Positions 1 through 9,867 of a stretch of 64,000 bases of DNA are shown here, piece by piece (position 1 is the first letter of the stretch; each line of letters begins with the position of its first letter). The notes under the pieces were generated by a model. That model was given only the letters and a program-made list of their open reading frames with translations. It was not told the origin of the DNA and searched no databases. A program made the translations under genes and the position numbers. Location of the stretch: NCBI RefSeq assembly GCF_030758415.1, contig NZ_CP132334.1, positions 124,001-188,000 of the forward strand, given 5' to 3'. Source of the stretch: Parvularcula sp. IMCC14364 (lineage in GTDB: Bacteria; Pseudomonadota; Alphaproteobacteria; Caulobacterales; Parvularculaceae).

Positions 1-1009
1 ACTGCACCTTGCTGCCTTCACGACCGGCAAGTGGGGAGTCATTCGGCGAGATGAAGACTGACAGGGTAGGCGGATCAATCGGCTGCGACGGGATCGCGTC
101 GGTGACAGAGAGGTCGCATAACGTATCGGCAACAGAAGCCTTCTGAAAACCGGCAATCGCAACGATGTCACCAGGCATTGCTTCTTCGATGGGCTGGCGC
201 TTCAGGCCACGAAAAGCGAGAATTTTGGATACGCGAGCCTGCTCGACCAGAGAGCCGTCACGGGCCAGCGCCTTGTAGGTCATGCCCGGCTTCGGCGTAC
301 CAGCCAGAATACGCCCGGTCAGGATGCGACCCAGAAACGGATCAGCTTCCAGCGTTGTTGCCAGGATGCGGAACGGTGCATCCGGCCCGCCAGCAACTTC
401 CGGAGCTGCCACATGTTTGATGACTGTCTCAAACAAGGGTGCCATGTTGTCGCGCGGGGCTTCCAGATCATTTGCGGCCCAGCCTTCCTTGCCGGAAGCG
501 TATAGCACCGGAAAGTCGAGCTGGTCCTCATTTGCGCCCAGAGAGGCGAAAAGGTCGAAGACTTCATCAAGAACACGGTCAGGGTCCGCGTGGGGCCGGT
601 CCACCTTGTTCAGAACCACAACCGGCTTAAGGCCGAGCGCCAGCGCTTTCGACAGCACAAACTTGGTCTGCGGCATTGCCCCTTCTTCTGCATCCACCAG
701 CAGGAGGGCACCATCGACCATGGAGAGAATGCGCTCGACTTCGCCGCCAAAATCAGCGTGGCCGGGCGTGTCGATGATATTGATACGGGTCAGGCCGTCG
801 GCAGGGCTGTCCCATTCGACGCTGGTACATTTGGCAAGAATGGTGATGCCGCGCTCGCGTTCGATATCGTTGGAGTCCATGGCCCGCTCGTCCATGGCGG
901 CGCCTTCACGCACAGCCCCTGACTGGCGCAGCAATTCATCCACCATGGTGGTTTTACCGTGGTCAACATGCGCGATGATCGCGATATTACGCAGGGACTG
1001 GTCGGTCAT
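1..1009 (-). CDS. typA: Translational GTPase TypA/BipA, N-terminal part (cut by window edge)
   Basis: Ribosome-associated translational GTPase of the EF-G family, active in the cytoplasm in ribosome assembly and stress adaptation. The visible 336 residues start MTDQSLRNIAIIAHVDHGKT: the G1 loop is AHVDHGKT, the switch region ends in ERGITI, G3 is DTPGHADFGGEV and G4 is NKVDRPHA. The beta-barrel domain II follows (RILATTLEADPFLGRILTGR, then LAFRGLKRQPIEEAMPGDIVA). The order of motifs and the DERAMDSNDIERERGITI stretch are typical of TypA rather than LepA or EF-G. The start at 1009 is the only ATG before the G1 loop, with a weak AAAGG eight bases upstream. The C-terminal domains lie outside the window. 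It is transcribed divergently from the cyclophilin gene. Confidence 0.95.
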   Translation of the reverse strand, partial: MTDQSLRNIAIIAHVDHGKTTMVDELLRQSGAVREGAAMDERAMDSNDIERERGITILAKCTSVEWDSPADGLTRINIIDTPGHADFGGEVERILSMVDGALLLVDAEEGAMPQTKFVLSKALALGLKPVVVLNKVDRPHADPDRVLDEVFDLFASLGANEDQLDFPVLYASGKEGWAANDLEAPRDNMAPLFETVIKHVAAPEVAGGPDAPFRILATTLEADPFLGRILTGRILAGTPKPGMTYKALARDGSLVEQARVSKILAFRGLKRQPIEEAMPGDIVAIAGFQKASVADTLCDLSVTDAIPSQPIDPPTLSVFISPNDSPLAGREGSKVQ

Positions 1010-1148
1010 GGATAGCCTTTATGTTGCAGTGCAAAAAATTAAACGCCGCCATACAGGACACTGGCAGTCAGGTCGAGTGAAAAGGCGCAGCAGCTTGACT
1101 TGAGCCGGCACGCGCCTGACCATGGTGCCAGATAAAGGATCGGGAAGC

Positions 1149-1781
1149 ATGTTTTCAATTTCAAGCCGGGTTATTTTGCCCGTTCTGGCCATGCTGGCCC
1201 TGAACGGCTGCGCACAGGAAAGCGAGCAAGCGAACATACAGGCGGCGGCCCAGCCGCGTGTGACGCTGGTTACGGACAGGGGGGATATCACCCTCGAGCT
1301 CTATCCGGAGAAAGCGCCAGTCTCTGTGGCGAACTTTTTGGCCTATATCGATCAGGGACATTACGCCCAAGGTGAAATTTATCGTGTGGTCAGATTTGAC
1401 AATGACCAGGGCAATCCGAAGATCAATGTCATTCAGGGCGGGGTGAACTTTGATGTCGATGCACCCCTGCCACCGATTGCCCATGAGACAACAGACGCGA
1501 CTGGCATTCTGCATACAGATGGGGTGATCTCCATGGCCCGGCTGGAGCCCGGCACGGCGGCGTCAGAGTTTTTCATCTCTATCGGTGACAATCCGGGTCT
1601 TGATTATGGGGGACAGCGCAACCCGGACGGGCAGGGGTTTGCCGCCTTCGGGCGGGTCATCTCCGGCATGGAGGTTGTGCAGGAAATTCATCAGCTGCGT
1701 GAGAGCGCGCCAGCGGAAGATGCTTATTTCGAAGGGCAGATACTGGCAGAGCCGGTAAAATTCAGTGCCAGGATAAATTAA
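1149..1781 (+). CDS. Cyclophilin-type peptidyl-prolyl cis-trans isomerase, lipoprotein
   Basis: Peptidyl-prolyl isomerase predicted to act in the periplasm on exported proteins. A signal peptide (MFSISSRVILPVLAMLALNG) ends in a lipobox with Cys at about residue 20, so it should be lipid-anchored. The cyclophilin fold covers residues about 35-205: VTLVTDRGDITLELYPEKAP, the catalytic-Arg region YRVVRFDND, and the region SMARLEPGTAASEFFISIGD, which replaces the usual GTNGSQFFI. An earlier in-frame ATG at 1122 would bury the signal peptide; ATG 1149 has AAAGGA nine bases upstream and is preferred (210 aa). The next gene is only 12 bases downstream, so the two are probably cotranscribed. Family assignment is firm; substrate is unknown. 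Confidence 0.88.
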   Translation: MFSISSRVILPVLAMLALNGCAQESEQANIQAAAQPRVTLVTDRGDITLELYPEKAPVSVANFLAYIDQGHYAQGEIYRVVRFDNDQGNPKINVIQGGVNFDVDAPLPPIAHETTDATGILHTDGVISMARLEPGTAASEFFISIGDNPGLDYGGQRNPDGQGFAAFGRVISGMEVVQEIHQLRESAPAEDAYFEGQILAEPVKFSARIN

Positions 1782-1793
1782 GATTAGGAGATA

Positions 1794-3461
1794 ATGATGC
1801 GCAAACATGTTGCCCTATTTACCAGCGGCCTGATTGCTGTGAGTGCCTGCGGCCAGTCTGAGCAGCTGCCGTTGGCCGCGCAGGAAGCTGATACGTTTTT
1901 CCATGGGGACGTCTATACAGGAAATGCCGCTTCACCGACCGCGCATGTGATTGCCGTCAAGGACGGCTATATCACCGGCGTTTACACAGAGGATCTGGCC
2001 CTGCCGGCAGATGATGCGCGCGTCATCGATCTTGGCGACGCGGTCGCCTTTCCCGGCTTCACGGACGCCCATGCCCATCTTGATGGTATCGGCTTTCGGG
2101 AACTGACTCTCAACCTTGAAGGCACATCTTCTGTATCGGACCTCAAATTGCGGGTTGCAGCGGAAGTTGAAAGAACGGCGCCCGGCGAGGTGGTCTATGG
2201 TCGGGGATGGATTGAAACCGGCTGGCCGGAAGGGCGTTTTCCCACCCGCTATGACTTGGATGAGGTTGCGCCGGATAACCCGGTTATTCTGGGCCGGGCT
2301 GACGGTCACGCAGCGGTGGTGAATTCCGCAGCGATTGCGCTTTCTGGCATTACAGACGACACGCCGGACCCAGAGGGCGGGGCGATTGAACGTGACGAGA
2401 ATGGCGTTGCCACGGGCATCCTGATTGACAATGCGGAAAATCTGGTCAGTGGTCTGCTCGCGGCACCGTCGCCCGAGCGGCGCAAGGAGGCATTGCGTAA
2501 GGGAGCAGAAGTTTATGCCAATTATGGCTGGACCGGTATTCACTCCATGTCGGTCAATCCAGCGGACACAGAGTTGTTGATACAGCTTGAAGAAGAAGGC
2601 GATTTGCCGATCCGTGTCTATAACTCCCTCACCCCTGCCGGTCTCGATGATTTGGCTGAGACAGGCTTCTGGGAAATGAATGACGGCAAGCTGGTTACCC
2701 GGGCGATCAAGTTTTATGTTGATGGCGCACTGGGGTCACGCGGCGCCCTGCTGAAAGAGCCGTATGCGGACCAGCCGCAGACTGTTGGCCTGCAACTCAT
2801 CACAGAGGCAGAAGCAAAACCCGCTTATCGCAAAGCTCTTGCTAACGGCATACAGGTGACAACCCATGCCATTGGTGATCAGGGCAACACGCTGGTGCTT
2901 GACTGGTATGAGGAAGTGCTCGCAGATCATGACGGCGCGCCGCGCTGGCGCATTGAACACGCGCAGGTCATTGACCCTGCCGATATTCCGCGCTTTGCGG
3001 CGCTGGGCGTCATTGCATCCATGCAACCCTCCCATGCAATTGGCGACTTGCACTTTGCACCGGCCCGCCTTGGTGATGAAAGACTGCGCGGCGCTTATGC
3101 CTGGCGCAGCCTGACGGATGCTGGCGCTGTCATTGCCGGTGGTTCTGACGCGCCGGTCGAGCGCGGCGACCCGATGATTGAGTTCTATGCGGCGGTGGGG
3201 CGTACTGACCTTGCAGGCTTTCAGGGCGCAAACTGGCACCCGGAAGAGGCTCTAAGCCGCGAGGAGGCCCTCGCCATCTTCACGAAAAATCCTGCTTATG
3301 CAGCTTTTATGGAAAACCGTCTCGGGACGATTGAGGTCGGCAAGAGAGCGGACTTTACCGTGCTGTCAGCAGACATCATGACGATCCCGGAAGAGCAAAT
3401 TCCTGACGTGAAAGCCGTCATGACGATCGTCGATGGCAAGGTTGTTTATGATAGAGACTAA
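1794..3461 (+). CDS. Amidohydrolase family 3 protein (YtcJ-like), lipoprotein
   Basis: Metal-dependent hydrolase of the amidohydrolase superfamily, subgroup of YtcJ and N-substituted formamide deformylases. It is predicted to be exported, with an N-terminal signal and a VSAC lipobox around residue 19. The 555-residue length is normal. Visible landmarks are the composite beta-sandwich start (HGDVYTGNA), the metal-binding FPGFTDAHAHLDG at about 82-94, the downstream metal/catalytic His in THAIGDQGN and in WRIEHAQVI, and the catalytic Asp in AGGSDAPVERGDP. The C-terminus (KRADFTVLSADIM) closes the sandwich. Start 1794 (or the adjacent ATG 1797) follows AGGAG. It follows the cyclophilin gene at 12 bases, as a two-gene lipoprotein unit. 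The actual substrate cannot be deduced. Confidence 0.85.
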   Translation: MMRKHVALFTSGLIAVSACGQSEQLPLAAQEADTFFHGDVYTGNAASPTAHVIAVKDGYITGVYTEDLALPADDARVIDLGDAVAFPGFTDAHAHLDGIGFRELTLNLEGTSSVSDLKLRVAAEVERTAPGEVVYGRGWIETGWPEGRFPTRYDLDEVAPDNPVILGRADGHAAVVNSAAIALSGITDDTPDPEGGAIERDENGVATGILIDNAENLVSGLLAAPSPERRKEALRKGAEVYANYGWTGIHSMSVNPADTELLIQLEEEGDLPIRVYNSLTPAGLDDLAETGFWEMNDGKLVTRAIKFYVDGALGSRGALLKEPYADQPQTVGLQLITEAEAKPAYRKALANGIQVTTHAIGDQGNTLVLDWYEEVLADHDGAPRWRIEHAQVIDPADIPRFAALGVIASMQPSHAIGDLHFAPARLGDERLRGAYAWRSLTDAGAVIAGGSDAPVERGDPMIEFYAAVGRTDLAGFQGANWHPEEALSREEALAIFTKNPAYAAFMENRLGTIEVGKRADFTVLSADIMTIPEEQIPDVKAVMTIVDGKVVYDRD

Positions 3462-3794
3462 GTGTTCAAAAATGAGCTCTTACTTTCATACTTACATTAT
3501 ACCCAGAGAGATTATCACTGCTTGTGAAATGAAATTGTTCTGATGCAGGTCGAGCATCTGCATCTGGACAAACGCCAACATTAAATGGACAGACGCCATC
3601 ATAAGTCAATGTCCCACTACCTGAAATGCTAAAATCCTCAGTCTCGAAATATTCAATTGAAAAAAGCGTCATTACAGAATCCGTTACATATATTGAGAAT
3701 CCTGTTGCCAAAGAGTATTTCCATACTGATTCATCAACTTTAACATCAGTTAAGGAAGCAAATCCTGTAGACAAACTCCCACTACTTGGGCTTA

Positions 3795-4724
3795 GAGCCT
3801 GATCCAAAAGTATCTGGGTGATTTCAACGACTTATGATTCTCTTTGTTTGCTTAAGACACGGAGGATCAGATGAGTTGGAATGAAACCACCCGCACATAT
3901 TATGACCGCAGTTTCCTGCGCTATGCAAGTGATCTGACGGACGACGAATGGGCTTTGATTGAACCTGAAATACCTCTTCCAAATCGGATGGGGCGTCCTC
4001 GCAAGTGGCCGATGCGGGAGATCATGAACGCCTTGTTGTATATCGCGTCTACTGGCTGCCAATGGCGCATGTTACCAAGGGATTTCCCGCCTTTTTCGAC
4101 GGTTCAGAAATATTTTTATTGGTGGCGTGATGACAGATTGCTGGAAAAGATCAATCACCGCCTGCTGTTTGAATGCCGCGAAGCACACGGCAGAAGCCCA
4201 CACCCCAGCGCAGGTGTGATCGATAGCCAGTCGGTTAAAACCACAGAAAGTGGCGGTATTACTGGCTTTGACGCGGGCAAAAATATAAAAGGCCGCAAGC
4301 GGCATATTCTGACGGATACGGAAGGCTTTCTGGTGACAGCACTTGTGCATGCCGCGGATGTACAGGATCGCGACGGCGCACCAGCGGTGTTGATGGAAGC
4401 GCGAGACAAATTTCCATGGCTTCGCCATATCTTTGCCGATGGTGGCTATGCGGGAGATAAGCTAAAGCGCAAACTTAAAAAAGTCGGTCCATTCCGGATG
4501 GAAATCATCAAGCGATCCGATAAAATGAAAGGCTTTAAAGTCCTGCCCCGGCGATGGGTCGTAGAACGCACATTCGCATGGTTAGGGCGATCACGCCGTC
4601 TCGCCAAGGATTGGGAACGATGCTGGACCTCAGCTATCGCATGGCTATTCATGGCTCACATCCGTATCGCAACAAGACGACTGGCAAGAGCATGTTTCAT
4701 ATGAAAGACTTTTGATTCAGACTC
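3795..4724 (+). mobile_element. IS5-family (IS1031-type) insertion sequence, copy 1
   Basis: A 930-bp element with one transposase gene. The imperfect terminal inverted repeats are GAGCCTGATCCAAAAG at the left and, read inward, GAGTCTGAATCAAAAG at the right. It is flanked by a 3-bp target duplication TTA (3792-3794 and 4725-4727) inside a CTTAG site, which fits the TNA target preference of the IS1031 group. It sits in the 3' part of the outer-membrane protein gene. The matching duplication shows this copy arrived by simple transposition and has not been rearranged since. Confidence 0.96.
3871..4704 (+). CDS. IS5-family transposase (IS copy 1)
   Basis: DDE transposase of 277 residues in a single uninterrupted frame. 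The N-terminal region has the family block GRPRKWPMREIMNALLYI (about 41-58), followed by GCQWRMLPRDFPPFSTVQKY. Catalytic residues are visible as D118 (VIDSQSVKTT), D190 (IFADGGYAGDK) and E232 (VVERTFAWLGR), with the family's R and K nearby. The start ATG follows CACGGAGGATCAG, a clear ribosome-binding site. No frameshift or programmed slippage is needed, and the product is intact, so the element is potentially active. The same protein is encoded by all four copies in the window. Confidence 0.97.
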   Translation: MSWNETTRTYYDRSFLRYASDLTDDEWALIEPEIPLPNRMGRPRKWPMREIMNALLYIASTGCQWRMLPRDFPPFSTVQKYFYWWRDDRLLEKINHRLLFECREAHGRSPHPSAGVIDSQSVKTTESGGITGFDAGKNIKGRKRHILTDTEGFLVTALVHAADVQDRDGAPAVLMEARDKFPWLRHIFADGGYAGDKLKRKLKKVGPFRMEIIKRSDKMKGFKVLPRRWVVERTFAWLGRSRRLAKDWERCWTSAIAWLFMAHIRIATRRLARACFI

Positions 4725-5152
4725 TTAGCATTGTTAACAAATTCTCGGGGGCGGGTGCACCAGATGCATCATAGTCAAGTAGTGCTTGTCCAAGTCTGGC
4801 AGATATGAAGGGTTTACTTTCTTCGTTTTCTGTAAAAAATTTACCTACTTCCAATCCGAAGAAACTATGTCCCAAGTCTGAGATATCGAGAAATTGTTCA
4901 TAGCTATCGAAGGATCTTTCAGGGCTATTTAGTATGGGTAATACCTCAGGAGAGGCTTCAAAAGATATTTCTGCATTGCCAGTAAGCGTATTTTCAATCG
5001 AGTAGTTTTCGGCGATCAAGCTGAGCCAGAATGAATCTCTTTTTAGACCGAAGCCGATCTCGTAACCTGAGCTATCGCTAAAACTGATACGTTCTGTTCC
5101 ACTCAAATTTGATGTCAGTGTAGATCTGTCGAACCTACCAACTCCGGCTTCA

Positions 5153-6082
5153 GAGCCTGATCCAAAAGTATCTGGGTGATTTCAACGACTTATGATTCTC
5201 TTTGTTTGCTTAAGACACGGAGGATCAGATGAGTTGGAATGAAACCACCCGCACATATTATGACCGCAGTTTCCTGCGCTATGCAAGTGATCTGACGGAC
5301 GACGAATGGGCTTTGATTGAACCTGAAATACCTCTTCCAAATCGGATGGGGCGTCCTCGCAAGTGGCCGATGCGGGAGATCATGAACGCCTTGTTGTATA
5401 TCGCGTCTACTGGCTGCCAATGGCGCATGTTACCAAGGGATTTCCCGCCTTTTTCGACGGTTCAGAAATATTTTTATTGGTGGCGTGATGACAGATTGCT
5501 GGAAAAGATCAATCACCGCCTGCTGTTTGAATGCCGCGAAGCACACGGCAGAAGCCCACACCCCAGCGCAGGTGTGATCGATAGCCAGTCGGTTAAAACC
5601 ACAGAAAGTGGCGGTATTACTGGCTTTGACGCGGGCAAAAATATAAAAGGCCGCAAGCGGCATATTCTGACGGATACGGAAGGCTTTCTGGTGACAGCAC
5701 TTGTGCATGCCGCGGATGTACAGGATCGCGACGGCGCACCAGCGGTGTTGATGGAAGCGCGAGACAAATTTCCATGGCTTCGCCATATCTTTGCCGATGG
5801 TGGCTATGCGGGAGATAAGCTAAAGCGCAAACTTAAAAAAGTCGGTCCATTCCGGATGGAAATCATCAAGCGATCCGATAAAATGAAAGGCTTTAAAGTC
5901 CTGCCCCGGCGATGGGTCGTAGAACGCACATTCGCATGGTTAGGGCGATCACGCCGTCTCGCCAAGGATTGGGAACGATGCTGGACCTCAGCTATCGCAT
6001 GGCTATTCATGGCTCACATCCGTATCGCAACAAGACGACTGGCAAGAGCATGTTTCATATGAAAGACTTTTGATTCAGACTC
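5153..6082 (+). mobile_element. IS5-family insertion sequence, copy 2
   Basis: Second 930-bp copy, same orientation as copy 1 and 428 bp beyond it, with the same terminal sequences. The target duplication is TCA (5150-5152 and 6083-6085), again of TNA form. It lies in the 5' part of the same outer-membrane protein gene, directly after the sequence for mature residue ~30. The duplication differs from that of copy 1, so this is an independent insertion and not a tandem duplication. Confidence 0.96.
5229..6062 (+). CDS. IS5-family transposase (IS copy 2)
   Basis: Encodes the same 277-residue DDE transposase as copy 1, with D118, D190 and E232 present. The identity of the two proteins and of the flanking non-coding ends implies very recent transposition. 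Confidence 0.97.
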   Translation: MSWNETTRTYYDRSFLRYASDLTDDEWALIEPEIPLPNRMGRPRKWPMREIMNALLYIASTGCQWRMLPRDFPPFSTVQKYFYWWRDDRLLEKINHRLLFECREAHGRSPHPSAGVIDSQSVKTTESGGITGFDAGKNIKGRKRHILTDTEGFLVTALVHAADVQDRDGAPAVLMEARDKFPWLRHIFADGGYAGDKLKRKLKKVGPFRMEIIKRSDKMKGFKVLPRRWVVERTFAWLGRSRRLAKDWERCWTSAIAWLFMAHIRIATRRLARACFI

Positions 6083-6333
6083 TCAGGGAAATCTTCAATT
6101 TCAAATCCATAAGTAACATTATTTGTTGATATATACTTGGGGCCAAATTCTATAAAGAAATCAAGTGTATCAGCGTGCACGTACGGTGTGAAAAGTAAAA
6201 ATATACAAATATATGTGAACTTTATTTTAATCATAATCCCACCTCATCATTACACTCTCACGCAAGATGAAGCTTGTCAATTTGATGGCAGTATGATTTT
6301 CATGAAGCCTATCTCCAGAATGAGGGTAGAACC

Positions 6334-7482
6334 ATGACTGACCACATCCGGATTTCCAGCCAGTTTGACGGGGGCAACATCATCTGCCGCAGCGCGGAAC
6401 GGGCTGATGATATCCAGCTTGATATTCGCCCTGATAATGAGAGCCATTTCTACCAATGGTTCTATTTCCGACTGACCGGTGCGCAGGATCAGGACTGCCG
6501 CTTGCGGCTCATGAATGCAGGCGGCTCCGCCTATACGCCGGGCTGGGAGGGGTATGAGGCTGTTGCGTCTTATGATCGGGAAAGCTGGTTCCGTGTGCCG
6601 ACAAAATATGAAAATGGTGAGCTTGTCATTGAGCATACACCCTATCTCAACTCAGTCTATTTCGCTTATTTCGCGCCCTATAGCATGGAGCGCCATCAGG
6701 ATCTGATAGCCTCAGCCGCCGATAGCGAGCGCACGCAGATTTCTGTTCTTAGCACCACGCTCGATGGACAGGACATGGATCTGTTGACCATCGGCACACT
6801 TGGAGAAGACAAGCTGTCATTCTGGATCACAGCGCGTCAACATCCGGGTGAGACCATGGCCGAATGGTGGATGGAAGGGTTCATTGGTCGCCTGCTGGAC
6901 GAGACAGACCCCGTGTCACGATGTTTGCTGGAGCGGGCGGTGTTTTATCTGGTACCGAACATGAACCCTGATGGATCGCGGCGTGGGCATTTGCGCACCA
7001 ACGCAGCAGGAATCAATCTCAACCGGGAATGGGACAAGGCAAGTCTGGAGAAAAGCCCGGAAGTGTTCTGTGTGCAGCAGAAAATGAGCGAAACTGGTGT
7101 GGATTTCGCCCTGGATGTGCATGGCGATGAAAATCTGCCCTATAATTTCATCGCGGGTGGTGAAGGCGCCCCCGGTTTTACAGATCATCAGCAGAAACTG
7201 CTTGATGGATACAAGCACGCACTGGCCCAGATCAGCCCTGATTTTCAGACAGAGTTCGGATATCCGGTCGATGCGCCCGGCACGGCAGACCTCTCCATCT
7301 GCACCAATTATATGGCCTGGAAATTCGGTTGCCTGGCAATGACACTGGAAATGCCCTTCAAGGACAGCGAGATAACACCCGATCCTGATTTTGGCTGGTC
7401 CCCTGGTCGCTGCATCCGTCTTGGTGTCGCCAGTCTGGATGCAATCTGGCAAGTGATTGATTTAATTGATGAAAAGGCTTGA
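6334..7482 (+). CDS. M14-family zinc carboxypeptidase (cytosolic carboxypeptidase-like)
   Basis: Zinc metallocarboxypeptidase of 382 residues in the M14 subgroup that resembles eukaryotic cytosolic carboxypeptidases. There is no signal peptide, so it should be cytoplasmic. An N-terminal beta-sandwich (about 1-125, with FYQWFYFRLTGA and NAGGSAYTPGWEGYEA) precedes the catalytic domain. Zinc ligands are H170 and E173 in ARQHPGETMAEWW, and the third His is in DVHGDENLPYNFIAG. Substrate-binding residues lie in NMNPDGSRRGHLRTNAAGIN and NLNREW, and the general-base Glu is probably in MTLEMPFKD. Start 6334 follows GAGGG by six bases. Bacterial members act on unknown C-terminal peptides. It stands alone between the broken outer-membrane gene and the kinase. 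Confidence 0.9.
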   Translation: MTDHIRISSQFDGGNIICRSAERADDIQLDIRPDNESHFYQWFYFRLTGAQDQDCRLRLMNAGGSAYTPGWEGYEAVASYDRESWFRVPTKYENGELVIEHTPYLNSVYFAYFAPYSMERHQDLIASAADSERTQISVLSTTLDGQDMDLLTIGTLGEDKLSFWITARQHPGETMAEWWMEGFIGRLLDETDPVSRCLLERAVFYLVPNMNPDGSRRGHLRTNAAGINLNREWDKASLEKSPEVFCVQQKMSETGVDFALDVHGDENLPYNFIAGGEGAPGFTDHQQKLLDGYKHALAQISPDFQTEFGYPVDAPGTADLSICTNYMAWKFGCLAMTLEMPFKDSEITPDPDFGWSPGRCIRLGVASLDAIWQVIDLIDEKA

Positions 7483-7579
7483 TTGCCTCTCGCGCCTCTA
7501 CAATCCGGGATAATGCTATTTTAACCGATACACGTCATGCTGGTGGTTATTGATTTTAACATCCAAGGCTGACGCAAAA

Positions 7580-9331
7580 ATGCCCCTGCAGGAAATCATC
7601 TGGCCCACCAAGGTCGACGGCGATATTCTGGATCTCGCGCGGCGCCGCCTGTTGGTGGTGCTCAGCCTGACTATCGGGATTTTCGGGTCGATTTCCGGCA
7701 CAGTCGTTGGGGTGGAAACTTTTACGCAAGCCCCGCTGATGAGTATCGTTGGTGCCCTGCTGCCGCTGATATTGCTGGCGATGCCGTTTCTTGCCTATTT
7801 TACAAGACGTTTTGATCTTGCTTCTGTTTTGCTGATTATCTGCATTTACATGGTGACGCTGATTGTAGCGACCAGTGACAGGGGAGTGGCATCACCGGCT
7901 CTGTATTACTTTCCCATATTGCCAGTTGTGACAGGCCTGTTGCTGGGGTATCGCCCCGCAGTTTTTGCAGCGGTATTTGTTGTACTGAATTATCTGTGGT
8001 TGACGCCTCAATTTCTGACAAATTGGGAAGGTATTGCCCTGTCCATTCTTGCGTCAGGATTGACGCTGGTGATTTGTATTTTCCAGCGGGAAATCGAAAA
8101 GGTCACAGACGCCTTGCAGATGGCGCGTAACGAGGCCGAGGCAGGCAATGCAGCGAAGACGGAATTTCTTGCCAATATGAGCCATGAGTTGCGTACGCCG
8201 CTCAATGGCGTGCTTGGCATGGCGCAATTGCTTGATGAAACGGATCTCGACAGAAAGCAGAAACAGTACACGGAAACGATTGTGAAGTCTGGCCGGTCGC
8301 TTCTGGCCATTATCCAGAATGTTCTGGATTTTTCAAAGATTGAAGCAAATGAGATAACGCTTGAGGAAGAGGCATTCGATCTGTCTGAGTTGCTGGATGA
8401 AGTCAGCAGCACGATCAGTGGCGTGGCACTGCAAAAAGGGTTGGACCTTCAGGCCAAGGTGGACCCGAAGGTTGCGGGCACATATCTGAGCGACGTGAAG
8501 AAACTGAGACAAATACTGATCAATTTTGCCCGGAACGCGGTAAAATTCACAGATAGTGGAGCCATAACAATTGCTGCCACGCGTGACGGGATGGAGGGTA
8601 TTCGTCTGGCCGTTTCAGATACGGGCCCGGGAATCGCTGAAGACCAGCAGGCAGATGTTTTCGAGCGTTTCCACCAGGTGGATGGCTCTGTCACACGTCG
8701 CCACAGTGGGGCCGGGCTTGGCCTTGCCATATCGCGGCAATTTGCAGACCTTCTGGGGGGGCGTATCGGGGTCAAAAGCCTGCCCGGTGAAGGCAGCACT
8801 TTTTTCATCTGTTTGCAGATGAAGAAGATCGGCCGGGCGACACCTGCAATCGAACCTGCGCCAGCGGCAGTGTCTCCCTGCGACAGCGTCAGTCTTGAAG
8901 AGCAGCATATCCGGATATTGTTGGCAGAAGACAACGCCGTGAACCGCGAAGTCATCAAGGCGGCAATGCGCAAGCATGACGCTATCATTCATGAGGTTGA
9001 AAACGGCGCTGAAGCGCTTGAACAACTCGCGTCAGGCGAGGTCTATGATGTGGTCCTGATGGATGTGCAGATGCCGGTCATGTCAGGCGATGAAGCCTTG
9101 CATCGTATCCGCAGTGCGGAAGCGGCGTACCAGAATGTGCCTGTGGTCATGATTACGGCCAATGCAGAGCGTCAGGCGCTCAACCGGTATCTGGCCATGG
9201 GGGCCAACGGGAACATCACCAAACCGTTCAATATAACGACCCTGCATGAAAAAATTGCCGCGTTTTGCAGAAAGCCCGCTGGGCAGAGAGGTTTTGTCGA
9301 GCGGCGTGCTGGCGGTTCACCCAGTACCTGA
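7580..9331 (+). CDS. Hybrid sensor histidine kinase/response regulator, six-TM sensor
   Basis: Membrane-bound hybrid kinase of about 583 residues. The N-terminal 170 residues contain about six hydrophobic segments and no large periplasmic loop, so the sensor is probably within the membrane. A short coiled coil ([20 protein letters not shown]) leads to the HisKA domain with H202 in [20 protein letters not shown]. The ATPase domain has the N box ([10 protein letters not shown]), G1 (DTGPGIA), F box and G2 (GAGLGLAI). The C-terminal receiver has its phosphoacceptor at about D495 ([15 protein letters not shown]) and the conserved Lys in NITKPF. TTG at 7550 is an alternative start; ATG 7580 is preferred. 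No Hpt partner or cognate DNA-binding regulator is adjacent, so its output is unknown. Confidence 0.9.
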   Translation: MPLQEIIWPTKVDGDILDLARRRLLVVLSLTIGIFGSISGTVVGVETFTQAPLMSIVGALLPLILLAMPFLAYFTRRFDLASVLLIICIYMVTLIVATSDRGVASPALYYFPILPVVTGLLLGYRPAVFAAVFVVLNYLWLTPQFLTNWEGIALSILASGLTLVICIFQREIEKVTDALQMARNEAEAGNAAKTEFLANMSHELRTPLNGVLGMAQLLDETDLDRKQKQYTETIVKSGRSLLAIIQNVLDFSKIEANEITLEEEAFDLSELLDEVSSTISGVALQKGLDLQAKVDPKVAGTYLSDVKKLRQILINFARNAVKFTDSGAITIAATRDGMEGIRLAVSDTGPGIAEDQQADVFERFHQVDGSVTRRHSGAGLGLAISRQFADLLGGRIGVKSLPGEGSTFFICLQMKKIGRATPAIEPAPAAVSPCDSVSLEEQHIRILLAEDNAVNREVIKAAMRKHDAIIHEVENGAEALEQLASGEVYDVVLMDVQMPVMSGDEALHRIRSAEAAYQNVPVVMITANAERQALNRYLAMGANGNITKPFNITTLHEKIAAFCRKPAGQRGFVERRAGGSPST

Positions 9332-9339
9332 CTGATGGC

Positions 9340-9846
9340 TCAGTCTGAGCCTTCATCCTTGTTCATATAATCTTCGTACCGGCCTGTGGCTTTCAGCGCA
9401 TCAGCCACTTCTGGTGGCATATAATTCTCGTCATGTTTGGCCATGACTTGTGACGCCACAAAGATCCCGTCGTCGTTCAGATTGCCCTGAATGACGACAC
9501 CCTGGTTTTCACGAAATATGCCCGGCAGCGGATCATTGGTCACGACAGTAACCGTGCCCTCATAATCGGTCACGTCAAACCATGTCTCCAGCCCTTCGCC
9601 CTGTTTGATCGTGCCTTCGGCAACCATACCGCCGATGCGGATCGCCCGCCCTTCAAGCTCTGCCGCTGAGGGCAGGTCTTTGGGGGCATAGAAGTACACA
9701 GATGTCTGGCTGATACCCACGATGACAAAGAAACTGGCCACGGCCAGCGTTGGCAACAGCAAGCTGACCACCAGCAGTCGTTGCCGCCGCCGCCGCATGG
9801 GGGGGCGTTTTTTCGGTGCGGGTTTGTTTTCAGGTGTATCAGTCAT
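9340..9846 (-). CDS. ccmE: Cytochrome c maturation heme chaperone CcmE
   Basis: Periplasmic heme chaperone, anchored by one N-terminal TM helix, which binds heme covalently and passes it to the CcmF/H ligation complex. The 168 residues begin with a basic stretch (PKKRPPMRRRRQR), then the TM helix LLVVSLLLPTLAVASFFVIV. The soluble OB-fold has GGMVAEGTI and WFDVTDYEGTVTV, and the heme-binding His is about H138 in VMAKHDENYMP. Length and motifs are standard. It follows ccmD by 21 bases in a ccmC-ccmD-ccmE unit. The ccmA, ccmB, ccmF, ccmG and ccmH genes are not in the window. Confidence 0.95.
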   Translation of the reverse strand: MTDTPENKPAPKKRPPMRRRRQRLLVVSLLLPTLAVASFFVIVGISQTSVYFYAPKDLPSAAELEGRAIRIGGMVAEGTIKQGEGLETWFDVTDYEGTVTVVTNDPLPGIFRENQGVVIQGNLNDDGIFVASQVMAKHDENYMPPEVADALKATGRYEDYMNKDEGSD

Positions 9847-9867
9847 GGTTGGTTTCCGATTGCAAGG

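Larger units (their letters stand above)
3466..6234 (-). pseudogene. Outer-membrane beta-barrel protein gene split by two IS insertions
   Basis: One AT-rich gene read on the minus strand, now in three pieces: 6234-6083 (signal peptide MIKIKFTYICIFLLFTPYVH, then ADTLDFFIEFGPKYIS), 5152-4728, and 3794-3466. Removing both 930-bp elements and one TSD copy at each site (TCA at 5150-5152/6083-6085; TTA at 3792-3794/4725-4727) gives a continuous frame of 300 residues with no stop. The protein has alternating amphipathic strands and ends in VRAHF, a terminal Phe being the usual assembly signal of outer-membrane barrels. I recognise no specific family. Each insertion introduces an early stop, so the gene is dead as it stands. 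Its base composition differs visibly from the flanking genes, suggesting acquired DNA. Confidence 0.85.
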
